Shown here in pieces: positions 1 through 10,031 of a stretch of 64,000 bases of DNA. Origin of the DNA: Chitinophaga pinensis (lineage in GTDB: Bacteria > Bacteroidota > Bacteroidia > Chitinophagales > Chitinophagaceae). The DNA lies in the NCBI GenBank assembly GCA_945897185.1, contig CAMDFC010000002.1, positions 1-64,000 on the forward strand. The letters run 5' to 3'. The notes beneath the pieces are model-generated. The model saw only the letters and a list, made by a program, of their open reading frames with translations. It was not told the origin of the DNA and made no database searches. Within the stretch, counting starts at the first letter, position 1, and each line of letters begins with the position of its first letter. The translations under genes and the position numbers were made by a program.

Positions 1-23
1 CAAAATCAAAGCTTCATTGGTTT

Positions 24-31
24 TATATTTG
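24..31 (+). promoter_or_regulatory. Putative Bacteroidota -7 element before DUF3108 gene
   Basis: TATATTTG matches the Bacteroidota -7 consensus TAnnTTTG. It ends 4 nt before the ATG at 35, which implies an almost leaderless transcript and excludes the in-frame TTG at 17 as the start. No convincing -33 TTG lies at 17-23 bp spacing, so the call rests on the -7 match alone. Confidence 0.4.
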
Positions 32-34
32 TGT

Positions 35-835
35 ATGGCTATTTTCCGAAAACTTTTACTCATTGTATTTCTAAGTGCTTCTGCAATTCGACTAAGTGCG
101 GGTAATGATTTCTGCGGTATATCCAACTTTTCTTTTTCTGGAGGTGAGGTAATCACGTTTAAGGTTTTTTATAATGTGATTGGGTTGTACGTAGATGCAG
201 GGAATGCCTCTTTTACAGTAACCAATACAAAACTCAACAACAAGCCTGTGTACCATATTGTGGGATTAGGAACATCAAATCCTTCTTACGATTGGATTTT
301 TAAGGTGAGGGATCGATATGAGACCTACATTGATACCGCAACCTTAAAGCCCTACCGTTTTGTTCGTCATGTAGAGGAGGGGGGATTTAGGAAAGATGAA
401 TTGGTGAACTTTTACCATGATGACCTCAAAGCAGTGAGTACCAGGGGAACCTACTCCATAAACAACTGTATTCAGGATGTGTTGAGCTCCATCTATTATG
501 CAAGAAATATTGATTTTTCAAAATACAAAATTGGTGATAAGATCAATTTCAACATGTTCTTGGACGACGAAGTGCATAGTATTTATATCCGTTATTTAGG
601 TAAGGAGTTGATCAAAACACGTTACGGGAAATTTCGGGCGATTAAATTCAAGCCCATGTTGATTAAAGGCACAATTTTTGAAGGTGGGGAATTGATGACT
701 GTCTGGGTGAGCGATGATTTAAACCACGTGCCACTAAGAATTGAGAGTCCAATTACAGTAGGTAGTGTAAAAGTAGACATGATGGGATACAAGAACCTAC
801 TTTATCCCATGCGTTCTATGGTAAAGTTCAACTAA
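35..835 (+). CDS. DUF3108 domain-containing secreted protein
   Basis: A protein of 266 aa counted from the ATG at 35. The N-terminus is a basic residue pair followed by a hydrophobic stretch and a small-residue end (about residues 1-23), so it looks like a Sec signal peptide and the mature protein should be periplasmic. The rest resembles the DUF3108 family, beta-rich proteins common in Bacteroidota with no assigned biochemical activity. The in-frame TTG at 17 is rejected because a -7 element at 24-31 lies inside it. The gene converges on the hydrolase gene with 2 bp between the stop codons, leaving no space for an intrinsic terminator. The family is recognised from overall pattern, not a catalytic motif. 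Confidence 0.75.
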   Translation: MAIFRKLLLIVFLSASAIRLSAGNDFCGISNFSFSGGEVITFKVFYNVIGLYVDAGNASFTVTNTKLNNKPVYHIVGLGTSNPSYDWIFKVRDRYETYIDTATLKPYRFVRHVEEGGFRKDELVNFYHDDLKAVSTRGTYSINNCIQDVLSSIYYARNIDFSKYKIGDKINFNMFLDDEVHSIYIRYLGKELIKTRYGKFRAIKFKPMLIKGTIFEGGELMTVWVSDDLNHVPLRIESPITVGSVKVDMMGYKNLLYPMRSMVKFN

Positions 836-837
836 AC

Positions 838-1683
838 TTATATTGAATTCAAATCAAAGCAAGCTTTTCGCTTAAAACCTTTTTCCGTTTTTTCTATGGA
901 GCAACATTCAGAAAACGGGTCATGTTCAAAGAAAAGGATATACTCTTCTTTTATGGCTTGCTCTAAGAAATCTTCCTTCTCCATTAGGGTTGTCATGGGG
1001 AACATATCGTAGCCCATCACATAGGGGAGCGGTACATGAAGAGAGGATGGAATGAGGTCTGCCATGTAGCTGATGGTTTTCCCTTTGTATTGAATCAATG
1101 GCAGCATCATTGATTGGGTGTGACCATGAACAAAAAGTATTTCTATATTTTCAGTAAATCTTGTTCTCTCTCCTTTTTTTTCTTCTATAAATTTTAACTG
1201 GCCATGGTCTTTCAAAGGCACAAAATTTTCTTTAAGAAAAGAAGCCTTCTCTCTCATATTGGGTTCGATGGCCCAATTCCAGTGGGTTTGATTGCTCCAA
1301 TATGTAGCATTTGGAAATGTGGGTACAAGTTTTTCGTTAATTAAACTTACCGCACCTCCGCAGTGATCGAAATGCAAATGAGTAAGTAGTACGTCTGTAA
1401 TATCTTGTACGCCAAAACCAATTTTTTGTAAAGATGGGACAAGCCCACCTTCACCATGGGGATAGTAGTAACTAAAAAACTTTTCCGATTGCTTATTGCC
1501 CATTCCTGTATCTATCAGAATTTTTCTCTCTCCATCAACAACCAACATACAGCGCATTGCCCAGGTACAAAGGTTATTTTCGTCTGCAGGATTGAGTTTG
1601 TTCCAAATCACTTTTGGCACAACGCCAAACATGGCGCCACCATCTAGTTTGAACATTCCGGTATCAACTGAATAGACTTGCAT
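838..1683 (-). CDS. MBL-fold metallo-hydrolase
   Basis: A 281-aa metallo-beta-lactamase-fold enzyme. The zinc motif HLHFDH is at residues 102-107. A second metal-site histidine pair, HGH, is at 186-188, an aspartate in ADL is near 209, and a C-terminal EHDP lies near 254, so the metal site looks complete. No signal peptide is seen, so it should be cytoplasmic. The closest type is the lactonase/AttM-like or generic MBL hydrolase group, and the substrate cannot be read from sequence. Its start overlaps the end of the MFS transporter gene by 20 bp, so the two are co-transcribed and translationally linked at the end of the ftsX operon. Confidence 0.85.
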   Translation of the reverse strand: MQVYSVDTGMFKLDGGAMFGVVPKVIWNKLNPADENNLCTWAMRCMLVVDGERKILIDTGMGNKQSEKFFSYYYPHGEGGLVPSLQKIGFGVQDITDVLLTHLHFDHCGGAVSLINEKLVPTFPNATYWSNQTHWNWAIEPNMREKASFLKENFVPLKDHGQLKFIEEKKGERTRFTENIEILFVHGHTQSMMLPLIQYKGKTISYMADLIPSSLHVPLPYVMGYDMFPMTTLMEKEDFLEQAIKEEYILFFEHDPFSECCSIEKTEKGFKRKACFDLNSI

Positions 1684-2992
1684 ATTTCTCTCGGGTTACT
1701 GCTTTTTTAGTATAGAGTAAAGCAAATAGACTAAAGATGAAGAATACCATCAAAACAAGAATGGAATTTCTCATACTACCAGTTAATTCTTCATTGTAAG
1801 CGAAAAGGAACAATCCAATGGTTAGTCCTATTTTTTCAGTTACATCATAGAAGCTAAAAAAAGAGGTTGTATCATTGGACTCCGGTATCAATTTTGAATA
1901 GGTGCTTCTACTCATCGATTGAATTCCGCCCATTACCAGTCCTACACATGCAGCCAAAATGTAAAATTCAGTTTGGGATTTAATAAAATACCCCCAAATA
2001 CAAATGGCAATCCATATGCAGATGCCAATTACCATTGTTGCGATATTGCCAATCATTTTTGATAATCTGCTTAATGCTATAGCACCAAAAATGGCCACAA
2101 TTTGGATGAGTAAAATGGTGAGTAAAAGCTTGGGTTCGTCTTCTGGTTTTGGAAAAATTTCTTTTTTGCTATAGCCCGCTGCCACTAGCATTACTGTTTG
2201 TACTCCTACACTGAGTAAGAAAAATGTACCCAGAAATCTTTTTAAAGCAGGAATTTCTTTGGCTTGGTTCCACACCAGTTTTAGCTCATGAAATCCATTG
2301 ATCAAAAGATGTTTCTTTGTTTTTTTATTAGATTCGGTGTTATTGGGGAGATGACGAAATGCAATTTGAGCAAAACCAAGCCACCAGCATCCTACAAGTA
2401 GAAATGATATTCTTGCTCCAAGTGTTTTATCCGCCGTGTCCAATCCAAATAATGCTGGTTGAAGAATAATAAGAAAACAAATCAATTGTAGTAAAACACT
2501 GCCAATGTATCCCATTGCATATCCTCTTGCACTTAGACGATCTCTGTCTTCAGGTTCTGCGATATCTGGCAAATAAGAATTGTAAAATACCCAACTGTTC
2601 CAAAATCCTAAGGCGGCAAGAGAGAAACAAATTATGCCATATTCAATTCTATCAGGAGTAAAAAAGAAAAGCGCAGCACAGGAAATGGATCCTAGTAAAG
2701 TAAAGGCACGCATAAATGCTTTTTTGTTACCTCGGTAGTCGGCAATGGAAGACATGATAGGGGATGTGAGGGCAACAATTAAAAATACAATTGCGAGTGC
2801 ATAATTCTGTAATGCAGTATTGATGATCTGTATGCCAAAAAAGTCAACATAAGAGAGTGTATTAGGCTCACTGCTTGTAGTTATTGCTACATAGTAAGCC
2901 GGAAAGATAGTTGAAGTTATAACTAAGTTATAAGTACTGTTTGCCCAATCGTACATTGTCCAGGCATTCTGTATTTTTTTATTATTTTTCAT
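1664..2992 (-). CDS. MFS transporter, UMF1/Atg22-like family
   Basis: A 442-aa polytopic membrane protein with about 11-12 hydrophobic segments. The N-terminal YDWANS motif, followed by a long loop before the second helix, is typical of the UMF1 (vacuole effluxer Atg22-like) branch of the major facilitator superfamily. Substrates in bacteria are not established; some eukaryotic members export amino acids. It lies 3 bp downstream of uppP and overlaps the following hydrolase gene by 20 bp, so it sits inside the leftward ftsX-to-hydrolase operon. Nothing in the sequence ties it to peptidoglycan, and the link with uppP may only be positional. Confidence 0.85.
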   Translation of the reverse strand: MKNNKKIQNAWTMYDWANSTYNLVITSTIFPAYYVAITTSSEPNTLSYVDFFGIQIINTALQNYALAIVFLIVALTSPIMSSIADYRGNKKAFMRAFTLLGSISCAALFFFTPDRIEYGIICFSLAALGFWNSWVFYNSYLPDIAEPEDRDRLSARGYAMGYIGSVLLQLICFLIILQPALFGLDTADKTLGARISFLLVGCWWLGFAQIAFRHLPNNTESNKKTKKHLLINGFHELKLVWNQAKEIPALKRFLGTFFLLSVGVQTVMLVAAGYSKKEIFPKPEDEPKLLLTILLIQIVAIFGAIALSRLSKMIGNIATMVIGICIWIAICIWGYFIKSQTEFYILAACVGLVMGGIQSMSRSTYSKLIPESNDTTSFFSFYDVTEKIGLTIGLFLFAYNEELTGSMRNSILVLMVFFIFSLFALLYTKKAVTREKYASLFS

Positions 2993-2995
2993 GTG

Positions 2996-3790
2996 CTATA
3001 GCTTACCCGTTAAGATAAGTAATATTAGGAAAGTGCCAACAATAATTCTGTACCATCCAAACATCTTGAAGCCATTTTTTTGAAGAAAGGAAATGAGAAA
3101 CTTTATTGCTATTAAGGCAATGATAAAAGCAACTAGTGATCCCAAAAGGATCATTTGGATCCCATCTGTATTTAAAACTGCAGGATTGTCTTTCCAGATA
3201 TCGTATACGCTTTTTACGGTTGCGGCAAACATGGTAGGAATAGCTAAAAAGAAGGAAAACTCAGCGGCCAATGATCTTGTAAGCTTTTGTTGCATGCCTC
3301 CAATTATGGTTGCAGCAGACCGACTTAACCCGGGTAAAGCAACTGCCAACACTTGGTATAAGCCAATCATAAAAGCAGTCTTGTTGGTGATGTCAACCTC
3401 TTCTTTTACAGTACCGTCTTTGAACCATTTGTCTACACCCAGCAACAGGAGTCCGCCTGCTACCATAATAATAGATATCATTAACGCATTGCCCAATGCC
3501 TCTTTTATAAAATCGATCAAGCCAACACCCGCCAACAATGCAGGAACCATTGCAATGAAGAGTTTCAGGTAAAATTTATAATTAACAAAATTGAATAGCT
3601 TGCGCCAAAAGACCACAGTAACCGCCAAGATGGCACCTAATTGTATTACAACCAGATATAGTTTGGTGAAAGCATCATCTTCAATCTTGAAAAATGCTGA
3701 GGCAATGGCCATATGGCCTGTTGAAGAGATAGGAAGAAACTCTGTGATTCCTTCAATTATGGCCAATACAACGGCTTGGAATGTATTCAT
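2996..3790 (-). CDS. uppP: Undecaprenyl-diphosphatase UppP/BacA
   Basis: This integral membrane enzyme dephosphorylates undecaprenyl diphosphate so that the lipid carrier can be reused for peptidoglycan and other surface glycans. At 264 aa it has the usual family length. Both signature regions are present: the (E/Q)xxxE motif with E13 and E17 followed by PISSTGH to H26, and the PGLSRS motif around 153-158 with R157. Several long hydrophobic segments fit the multi-pass fold. It follows the DUF3098 gene by 32 bp in the operon led by ftsX, an order often seen in Bacteroidota, which couples carrier recycling with a division gene. Confidence 0.95.
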   Translation of the reverse strand: MNTFQAVVLAIIEGITEFLPISSTGHMAIASAFFKIEDDAFTKLYLVVIQLGAILAVTVVFWRKLFNFVNYKFYLKLFIAMVPALLAGVGLIDFIKEALGNALMISIIMVAGGLLLLGVDKWFKDGTVKEEVDITNKTAFMIGLYQVLAVALPGLSRSAATIIGGMQQKLTRSLAAEFSFFLAIPTMFAATVKSVYDIWKDNPAVLNTDGIQMILLGSLVAFIIALIAIKFLISFLQKNGFKMFGWYRIIVGTFLILLILTGKL

Positions 3791-3822
3791 GTATTAAGAA
3801 ATGCGACAAAAAATAATTTAAA

Positions 3823-4053
3823 TTATTTGTCTTTTTTCATGATGGCATACACCTCAATAACCAAGCCGATAACTATGAGGATAGGAGCGATCGTGACTCT
3901 GGTTGTACTGTACACTTCATTTTCATCAAAAACAGTGGGGTCTACACCTTTGCCTCCTGCCATTAAAACAAATCCAAGAACGATAATAACCAAGCCTATG
4001 AGCATCCAAGTCAAGTTCTGTTTTGCAAAAAGCGAATTTTTATTTGTTTCCAT
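3823..4053 (-). CDS. DUF3098 small membrane protein
   Basis: A 76-aa protein with two transmembrane segments (about residues 15-34 and 52-70) separated by a short charged loop that contains VDPTVFDENEVYSTTR-like sequence. It belongs to DUF3098, a Bacteroidota family of unknown function that usually lies between ftsX and uppP, exactly as here (15 bp after ftsX, 32 bp before uppP). The position suggests a role near the envelope division or lipid-carrier machinery, but that is inference. No enzymatic motif is visible. Confidence 0.8.
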   Translation of the reverse strand: METNKNSLFAKQNLTWMLIGLVIIVLGFVLMAGGKGVDPTVFDENEVYSTTRVTIAPILIVIGLVIEVYAIMKKDK

Positions 4054-4068
4054 TTTAATTTCAATTTA

Positions 4069-4944
4069 TTAGTAGAGGTCGTCAAGTTTCATTTTAAGGT
4101 ACTTGATTACACTTCTGTGTGTACTTATAAAAGTTATGCTAATTCCAATAATGATGAGTAAAAGAAAGAGTAAAAACAACATGGTGCTGTCGTGTAAGGC
4201 TTTGATTTCAGGCAGCCACCAATTCTCGACGCCATATACGATCAGCAGGATGGCGAAAATAGCCAAAACTGCACTGATTAGACCATTGATGATTGCCTTT
4301 TGGTCAAAGGGTTTAGAAATAAACCAGCGTGTTGCACCTACCATTTGCATGGTCTTGATTAAAAAACGATTTGAGAACATGGCAAGTTTGATGGTATTGT
4401 CTATGAGGATAATGACAATCAAGGCCAATACGCCTGCCAAAGCCAGTAAAAAATAGCTAGCCTTTTTTACAATGTTGTTCAAATTACTCACCACAGCGTC
4501 TGGGTATTTCACTTCGCTGATGATGAAGTTTTTGGTGACTTCAGTCGTAATTTTTTTAAGGCTGTCTTTGTTTACGTATTCCGGCTCCAAATAAAAATCG
4601 ATACTTGCTGGTAGCGGGTTGTAGTCGAGTACCTTGTTCCAATCCTCGTTTCCGTCACCTATGAATTTAGACCTAGCGGCTTCTTTGGTTGTAAATTCTA
4701 CGTTTCTGGCATAGGGTTTTGCGGCAATGGCTTTCTTTACAATATCCACCTCCCTTTGCGGTGAGCCATCTCTTACAAAAGCGTTCACCTGCACGCTGCC
4801 TTTAAAATAGCTTTCCAATTTGCTAGCGTTGATAACGAGCCAGCCCAACATCCCCAAGATGAAAAGAACAAGTGCTACTCCTAAAATTGCCATAAAATAG
4901 GAGGGTTTACTGCGTTTCATTGAAGATTTGCTCTGTGCTGCCAT
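4069..4944 (-). CDS. ftsX: Cell division protein FtsX (ABC-type permease)
   Basis: FtsX is the membrane half of the FtsEX complex, which sits at the division septum and activates peptidoglycan hydrolases through an extracytoplasmic domain. The 291-aa protein has the expected plan: a first transmembrane helix at about 17-40, a soluble extracytoplasmic domain to about 160, and three further helices in the C-terminal half (FtsX/MacB permease domain). No ftsE lies beside it, so the ATPase partner must be elsewhere. It is the first gene of the leftward operon and is transcribed divergently from leuS across a 130-bp spacer that carries -7 elements for both directions. Confidence 0.9.
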   Translation of the reverse strand: MAAQSKSSMKRSKPSYFMAILGVALVLFILGMLGWLVINASKLESYFKGSVQVNAFVRDGSPQREVDIVKKAIAAKPYARNVEFTTKEAARSKFIGDGNEDWNKVLDYNPLPASIDFYLEPEYVNKDSLKKITTEVTKNFIISEVKYPDAVVSNLNNIVKKASYFLLALAGVLALIVIILIDNTIKLAMFSNRFLIKTMQMVGATRWFISKPFDQKAIINGLISAVLAIFAILLIVYGVENWWLPEIKALHDSTMLFLLFLLLIIIGISITFISTHRSVIKYLKMKLDDLY

Positions 4945-4987
4945 GTTTGCTTTGGATTTATTTTGGGTTTTGGGGTACTCCAGATCT

Positions 4988-4995
4988 CAAAAATA
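4988..4995 (-). promoter_or_regulatory. Putative -7 element for the ftsX operon
   Basis: On the minus strand the sequence reads TATTTTTG, a match to TAnnTTTG, ending 44 nt before the ftsX ATG. It lies back to back with the leuS -7 element at 5016-5023, so the divergent promoters share a short region. No clear -33 TTG is present. Confidence 0.35.
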
Positions 4996-5015
4996 ACAAT
5001 TTTAAAGCGTTTGTG

Positions 5016-5023
5016 TATTTTTG
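5016..5023 (+). promoter_or_regulatory. Putative -7 element for leuS-ruvB
   Basis: TATTTTTG matches TAnnTTTG and ends 52 nt before the leuS ATG. The spacer is divergent with the ftsX promoter. The -33 element is not convincing, so this is a single-box prediction. Confidence 0.35.
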
Positions 5024-5074
5024 CGCTACCCAATAAAGGATTAATTTTTAACAGGCTTACTAAAGGATTTAATA

Positions 5075-7849
5075 ATGGAATACGCTTTCAAGGATATTGA
5101 GAAAAAATGGCAGGAAGAATGGGTGAAGAACGGTACTTATAAAGTATTGAATGAAAGTGACAAACCGAAGTATTATGTATTAGACATGTTCCCTTATCCA
5201 AGTGGTGCAGGCTTGCATGTTGGACATCCTTTGGGCTATATTGCCAGTGATGTGTTTAGTAGGTACAAAAGAACAAAAGGGTTCAATGTATTGCATCCAA
5301 TGGGGTATGATTCTTTTGGTTTGCCGGCAGAGCAATATGCAATTGAACATGGAATAGCGCCTTCTATTTCTACTGATAAAAATATTGACACGTTCAGGTC
5401 GCAGTTGAATAAGATTGGTTTTTGCTACGACTGGGATAGAGAAGTTAGAACATCCAATGCGGATTATTACAAATGGACGCAATGGATTTTTTTACAACTT
5501 TTTGATAGCTGGTTCGATCGTTCGTCTCAACAGGCAAAGCACCTAAGCGAGTTGACTGTCATTTTTGAAAAAGAAGGAAACCAAAATCATGTTTGTCCGG
5601 GTAACCGTAAACTTCAATTTACACCTTCACAATGGAGTGGTTTTTCTGAAAAAGAAAAATCAGATGTACTTATGCTTTACAGGTTGGCCTATTGTGGCAT
5701 TGGTGAAGTGAATTGGTGTGAAGCATTAGGGACGGTTCTTGCGAATGATGAGGTGGTCAATGGGGTGAGTGAAAGAGGAGGGCATCCAGTAGTGAAAAAG
5801 AAATTACGTCAATGGTATTTGCGTATAACTGAATATGCAGAGCGTTTGTTGGGTGGTTTGGAGACTGTTGATTTTAGTGATAGTATGAAAGAAATGCAAT
5901 CCAACTGGATTGGAAAAAGTTTTGGTGCTGAAATTGATTTTGAAATTGTTTCTTCTAAAGATGCTGTTGATAATCGAAAACTAAAAGTGTATACTACCAG
6001 GCCTGATACCCTTTTTGGAATCGATTTTATGGTAATTGCTCCTGAACATGATCTGGTTGCGTCTATTACTTCTGATGTGCAAAAGCAAGAAGTAGAAAAT
6101 TATTTAACCTACGTAAACAGCAGAAGTGAGCGTGAGCGAATGGCGGAGAAAAAAATTACAGGTGTTTTTAGTGGAGTCTATTGTAAGCATCCATTTGTAG
6201 ATAGACAAATACCAATATGGATTAGTGAGTATGTGTTGGCAGGATATGGTACAGGAGCTATTATGGCTGTTCCTTGTGGCGATGAGCGCGACTTTAAATT
6301 TGCAACTCATTTTAATATTTCTATCACCAACATCATAGGTAATTATTTCGATGGATCTGCCGCCAATTCCACCAAAGAAGCCCGATTAGAGAATAGTGGC
6401 TTTCTAAATGGCCTGTTGATGTCTGATGCCCTAACTGTTGCTATTGATAAGTTGGAAGAAATGGGAATTGGTAAACAACAAACCAATTACAGAATGCGTG
6501 ATGCTGCGTTTAGCAGACAACGTTATTGGGGAGAACCATTTCCTATAGTTTGGAAGAATGAGGTAGCAACTTCATTGCCAGCATCCTCTTTGCCCGTCAT
6601 TCTACCGGAGATGACTGATTTAAAGCCGGGTCCAGATGCCCAAGGCCCATTGGCCAATCTTCCGGGATGGTCAAGTTTTGAAGGAGGCACAAGAGAAGTA
6701 AATACCATGCCAGGCTATGCCGGCAGCAGTTGGTATTTTTTAAGGTACATGGACCCCAATAATAATGTTGAATTCTGTAGTAGAAAAGCCAGTGATTATT
6801 GGGGCCAAGTGGATCTTTATATAGGAGGAACCGAACATGCGGTTGGACATTTACTGTATAGCCGTATGTGGACCAAAGCATTGTTTGATCTTGGGCATAT
6901 TGGATTTGATGAACCCTTTAAACGACTGCTGAACCAAGGGAAAATTGGTGGAGATTCAAGGTTGGTTTATAGAGTAAGAGGAACGCAACAATTTGTTTCT
7001 GCTGGCTTGAAAGACAGTTACGAAACAGATGAGCTTCATGTAGACTTGTGTTTGGTGGATGGGTTTGATTTAGATCAGGAGGCTTTCAAAAAATGGAAAT
7101 CCGATTTCGCAGCTGCAACATTCGTTACTGAAAATGGTGTTTATAAATGTGGTGGAAGGCTTGAGAAAATGAGTAAGCGTTATTTTAATGTGGTTAATCC
7201 AGATGATATTGTAGAAAAATATGGAGCCGATACCTTCAGGTTGTATGAAATGTTTTTAGGACCTGTGGAACAAGATAAACCATGGGATACCAAGGGAATT
7301 GAGGGTGTACACAGGTTTATTAAAAAGTGTTGGCGTTTATTTTTTGATCTTGAAAAAGGGAAAGTGTTTACCAATGAACCAGCATCTGATGCAGCTTGGA
7401 AAGTATTTTACAGGGTAGCTAAAAAAATTGAAGAGGATACTTCAAAGTTCTCTTTCAATACAGCTGTGAGTGGATTTATGATTGGAGTGAATGAATTGAC
7501 GGATTTGAAATGTCATTCGAAAGACCTTTTGGAAAAATTTCTTGTGGTTCTTTCTCCTTATGCGCCACATATTTGTGAAGAACTTTGGAAGGCAATCGGT
7601 AATCAGGGTTCTGTTTTGGATGCCCAGTTTCCAACTATTGAGGAGAAATACCTCATTGAGACCAGCAAGGAATATCCCATCGCTATTAATGGAAGAACAA
7701 GAACAACGATAATGTTGGATGTCAATCTTGGGCAAGCTGAAATTGAAGCACTAATTGCGAAAGATCCTGTAGTGTTAAAATGGCTAGAAGGGAAAACACC
7801 AAAGAAGATCATCTATGTTAAAAACAAGATGATCAATGTAGTGCTTTAG
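5075..7849 (+). CDS. leuS: Leucine--tRNA ligase
   Basis: This cytoplasmic class I synthetase charges tRNA-Leu. At 924 aa it is full length. The HIGH-type motif is HVGH at 48-51, and the KMSKS loop is KMSKR at 698-702, preceded by the leucyl-specific insertion of about 80 residues that separates it from the GGTEHAVGH region. The CP1 editing domain is present in the middle (about 230-430) with the threonine-rich TTRPDTLFG motif that LeuRS uses to reject non-cognate amino acids. The C-terminus carries the anticodon-binding domain. No frameshift or truncation is seen. ruvB follows 56 bp downstream in the same direction. Confidence 0.98.
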   Translation: MEYAFKDIEKKWQEEWVKNGTYKVLNESDKPKYYVLDMFPYPSGAGLHVGHPLGYIASDVFSRYKRTKGFNVLHPMGYDSFGLPAEQYAIEHGIAPSISTDKNIDTFRSQLNKIGFCYDWDREVRTSNADYYKWTQWIFLQLFDSWFDRSSQQAKHLSELTVIFEKEGNQNHVCPGNRKLQFTPSQWSGFSEKEKSDVLMLYRLAYCGIGEVNWCEALGTVLANDEVVNGVSERGGHPVVKKKLRQWYLRITEYAERLLGGLETVDFSDSMKEMQSNWIGKSFGAEIDFEIVSSKDAVDNRKLKVYTTRPDTLFGIDFMVIAPEHDLVASITSDVQKQEVENYLTYVNSRSERERMAEKKITGVFSGVYCKHPFVDRQIPIWISEYVLAGYGTGAIMAVPCGDERDFKFATHFNISITNIIGNYFDGSAANSTKEARLENSGFLNGLLMSDALTVAIDKLEEMGIGKQQTNYRMRDAAFSRQRYWGEPFPIVWKNEVATSLPASSLPVILPEMTDLKPGPDAQGPLANLPGWSSFEGGTREVNTMPGYAGSSWYFLRYMDPNNNVEFCSRKASDYWGQVDLYIGGTEHAVGHLLYSRMWTKALFDLGHIGFDEPFKRLLNQGKIGGDSRLVYRVRGTQQFVSAGLKDSYETDELHVDLCLVDGFDLDQEAFKKWKSDFAAATFVTENGVYKCGGRLEKMSKRYFNVVNPDDIVEKYGADTFRLYEMFLGPVEQDKPWDTKGIEGVHRFIKKCWRLFFDLEKGKVFTNEPASDAAWKVFYRVAKKIEEDTSKFSFNTAVSGFMIGVNELTDLKCHSKDLLEKFLVVLSPYAPHICEELWKAIGNQGSVLDAQFPTIEEKYLIETSKEYPIAINGRTRTTIMLDVNLGQAEIEALIAKDPVVLKWLEGKTPKKIIYVKNKMINVVL

Positions 7850-7905
7850 GCCTGTTGAGCGAAGAATATAATTTAGTTACCACCTATTGGTGTAATTTAC
7901 ATACC

Positions 7906-8931
7906 ATGAATCCGCATTTAGATCCTATCGGTAATCTTGAAGGTCCTGGTGATGCTGAGTTTGAAAATACCATCAGGCCTTCTAGTTTAGACGATTTTTC
8001 TGGACAGCCTGGCATTATTGAAAATTTGAGCATCTTTATCAAGGCTGCACAAATGCGTTCAGAATCATTAGACCATGTATTGTTTCATGGTCCGCCTGGC
8101 TTGGGTAAAACTACCCTGTCTAGAATTGTTGCAAGAGAGATGGGCGTTAACATCAAAGAAACTTCTGGTCCTGTTGTAGAAAAACCAGCAGATCTTGCGG
8201 GATTGCTTACCAGTCTTGAACCTAATGATGTGTTGTTTATCGATGAAATACACAGGCTAAGCTCAGTTGTTGAAGAATACCTGTATTCTGCAATGGAGGA
8301 TTTTAAGATTGACATCATGATTGATAGTGGTGCAAATGCAAAAACCATTCAAATCAATTTGCATCCTTTTACCTTGATTGGTGCAACCACAAGAAGTGGA
8401 CTACTCACAGCTCCTCTGTTATCGAGGTTTGCTATCAAGTCTCGATTAGAATACTATTCTAATGAAGTACTGGAACGTATTGTTAATAGATCAGCGGGTA
8501 TATTTAATACAAAGATCAATCCCGAATCAGCAAGAGAAATTGCAAGAAGAAGTCGCGCTACCCCCAGAATCGCAAACGGGCTTTTAAAAAGGGTGAGAGA
8601 CTTTGCTCAAGTTTTGGGAAACGGCAATATCACATTAGAGATTACCAAGCATGCATTAAATGCGCTTCAAGTTGATGAACATGGGTTGGATGAAATGGAT
8701 AATAGAATATTAGCAACCATCATAGATAAATTCAAAGGCGGACCAGTTGGTTTAGGTACAATTGCTACAGCTATTGGAGAAGAAGCAGGCACAATTGAAG
8801 ATGTTTATGAACCTTTTTTAATTCAAGAAGGATTTCTTCAACGAACATTGAGGGGTAGGGAAGTTACAGCACGGGCATACGAACACCTCGGAAGAAAGCC
8901 CATAAAATCTCCAGACAATCTTCTGTTCTAA
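7906..8931 (+). CDS. ruvB: Holliday junction branch migration helicase RuvB
   Basis: RuvB is the hexameric AAA+ motor that, with RuvA, drives branch migration of Holliday junctions during recombinational repair. From the ATG at 7906 it is 341 aa, the usual family length; an in-frame TTG at 7855 would add 17 residues unlike any RuvB N-terminus. Walker A GPPGLGKT is at 62-69, Walker B DEIH at 113-116, and the sensor and arginine-finger region [17 protein letters not shown] is intact. The C-terminal winged-helix segment, ending in the PRGR-like [11 protein letters not shown] motif, is present. No ruvA or ruvC lies nearby. The gene ends 32 bp before the converging response regulator gene. Confidence 0.97.
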   Translation: MNPHLDPIGNLEGPGDAEFENTIRPSSLDDFSGQPGIIENLSIFIKAAQMRSESLDHVLFHGPPGLGKTTLSRIVAREMGVNIKETSGPVVEKPADLAGLLTSLEPNDVLFIDEIHRLSSVVEEYLYSAMEDFKIDIMIDSGANAKTIQINLHPFTLIGATTRSGLLTAPLLSRFAIKSRLEYYSNEVLERIVNRSAGIFNTKINPESAREIARRSRATPRIANGLLKRVRDFAQVLGNGNITLEITKHALNALQVDEHGLDEMDNRILATIIDKFKGGPVGLGTIATAIGEEAGTIEDVYEPFLIQEGFLQRTLRGREVTARAYEHLGRKPIKSPDNLLF

Positions 8932-8963
8932 CTTCAGCTATGCTATTTTAAATAGTAAATTGG

Positions 8964-9662
8964 TTATTTAACAATCAACCTAAAACCATTGCCGTGAATA
9001 TTGACAATCTCCACATTGGGGTCCTCTTTTAGGTACTTACGCAGTTTTGCTATATACACATCCATGCTCCTTCCATTAAAGTAGTTGTCGTTACCCCAAA
9101 TCTTTTTCAATGCCAATTCACGCTGGAGTAAATCATTCTTGTATTCACTCAACATTTTGAGCAATTCATTTTCTTTGGGAGAAAGGGTCACTTTGCCATT
9201 TGGTGAGGACAGCTCTCTTAATTTTGGAATGAAATGATAAATTCCTAAGTCAAATTCTTGGTTTTCTTGTTCCTTGTTTTGTTCCTCATTTCTTTTGAGT
9301 ATTGCCTTGATTTTGAATAATAGAAGTTCAGAATCAAATGGTTTTGTAATATAGTCATCAGCACCTAATTTGTATCCTTTGATTTGGTCTTCTTTCATCG
9401 ACTTTGCAGACAAAAAGAACAAGGGAATATCGGCATTGATGTCACGTATTTCTTCTGCTAGAGCAAATCCATCCATTTTTGGCATCATCACGTCGAGAAG
9501 GCAAATATCAAACTTCTCTCTTTGAAAAGCAGCCAAGCCCAAACGACCATCTCTTTCTAGAATTACATCGAAATCATTGAGTTCGAGGAAATTCTTTAAT
9601 ACGAGCCCAAGGTTTGTGTCGTCTTCGCAGAGTAATATCCTAGATTTATTGTTGGTAGACAT
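8964..9662 (-). CDS. OmpR/PhoB-family response regulator
   Basis: A DNA-binding two-component regulator of 232 aa counted from the ATG at 9662. The receiver domain occupies about 7-125 with the acidic pair E13-D14-D15, the phospho-acceptor D57 in LLDVMMPKMDG, and a conserved K in the KPFD motif. A winged-helix Trans_reg_C domain fills about 140-232. The frame stays open 43 codons further upstream, but that stretch is Lys/Phe/Tyr-rich and unlike a receiver N-terminus, so the internal ATG is chosen. No histidine kinase gene is adjacent. The only kinase in the window, at 34075-35418, is a possible but unproven partner. Confidence 0.93.
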   Translation of the reverse strand: MSTNNKSRILLCEDDTNLGLVLKNFLELNDFDVILERDGRLGLAAFQREKFDICLLDVMMPKMDGFALAEEIRDINADIPLFFLSAKSMKEDQIKGYKLGADDYITKPFDSELLLFKIKAILKRNEEQNKEQENQEFDLGIYHFIPKLRELSSPNGKVTLSPKENELLKMLSEYKNDLLQRELALKKIWGNDNYFNGRSMDVYIAKLRKYLKEDPNVEIVNIHGNGFRLIVK

Positions 9663-10031
9663 AGTTGATGGTTTTAAACAAATAAAAATATAAACTACCA
9701 CATTAGGAACAAGCAGCCAATAAAATTTTGTTAAACAGGGTTTATTTTTAAATTTTATTTCAATTATATAGTTTTCATACCTGTAGCCCATTAACCCTTA
9801 AAATGAATTTTGGCACCTCAATTTTACTTAAATGCGCTACTTACAGTCACAAAAGCTTTGATTTTCGTCAAAACTTTAAAATTTTTTTAAAAAAGTAAGG
9901 TTTTTGCTGCCTTTAATGTGAATAACTTATGGTTAAAAAAACTTTGAAGCATCCTTAACAAAAGATACATTTGCTATGGTTTTTCATAGGATATTGGATT
10001 TTTACGGGCCGGATTTCTATCCAGCCCTTTT
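9663..10031. other. 369-bp intergenic spacer with an orphan promoter-terminator unit
   Basis: This is the longest stretch without a protein gene. The left part is the upstream region of the response regulator and contains no clear minus-strand -7 box. The centre holds an AT-rich imperfect palindrome near 9877-9897. The right part holds a + strand promoter (9943-9973) followed about 30 bp later by a + strand terminator (10006-10033), listed separately. The open frame that begins with TTG at 9971 is rejected as a shadow of recQ. Confidence 0.6.
9943..9973 (+). promoter_or_regulatory. Orphan Bacteroidota-type promoter
   Basis: TTTG at 9943-9946 and TACATTTG at 9966-9973 are separated by 19 bp, which matches the Bacteroidota sigma-A promoter (-33 TTTG, -7 TAnnTTTG) well. 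It is the only predicted promoter in the window with both boxes at ideal spacing. The expected start is near 9979 on the + strand. No + strand gene follows for 4 kb, and a terminator occurs within about 55 nt. Confidence 0.5.

Noticed and set aside
3093..3572. 159-codon + strand open frame inside uppP
   Set aside because: Antisense to a clear undecaprenyl-diphosphatase; no independent promoter or domain.
5480..5920. Possible frameshift or deletion in leuS around the CP1 region
   Set aside because: The frame is continuous and all editing and catalytic motifs are in order; the variable stretch is normal insertion variation between LeuRS types.
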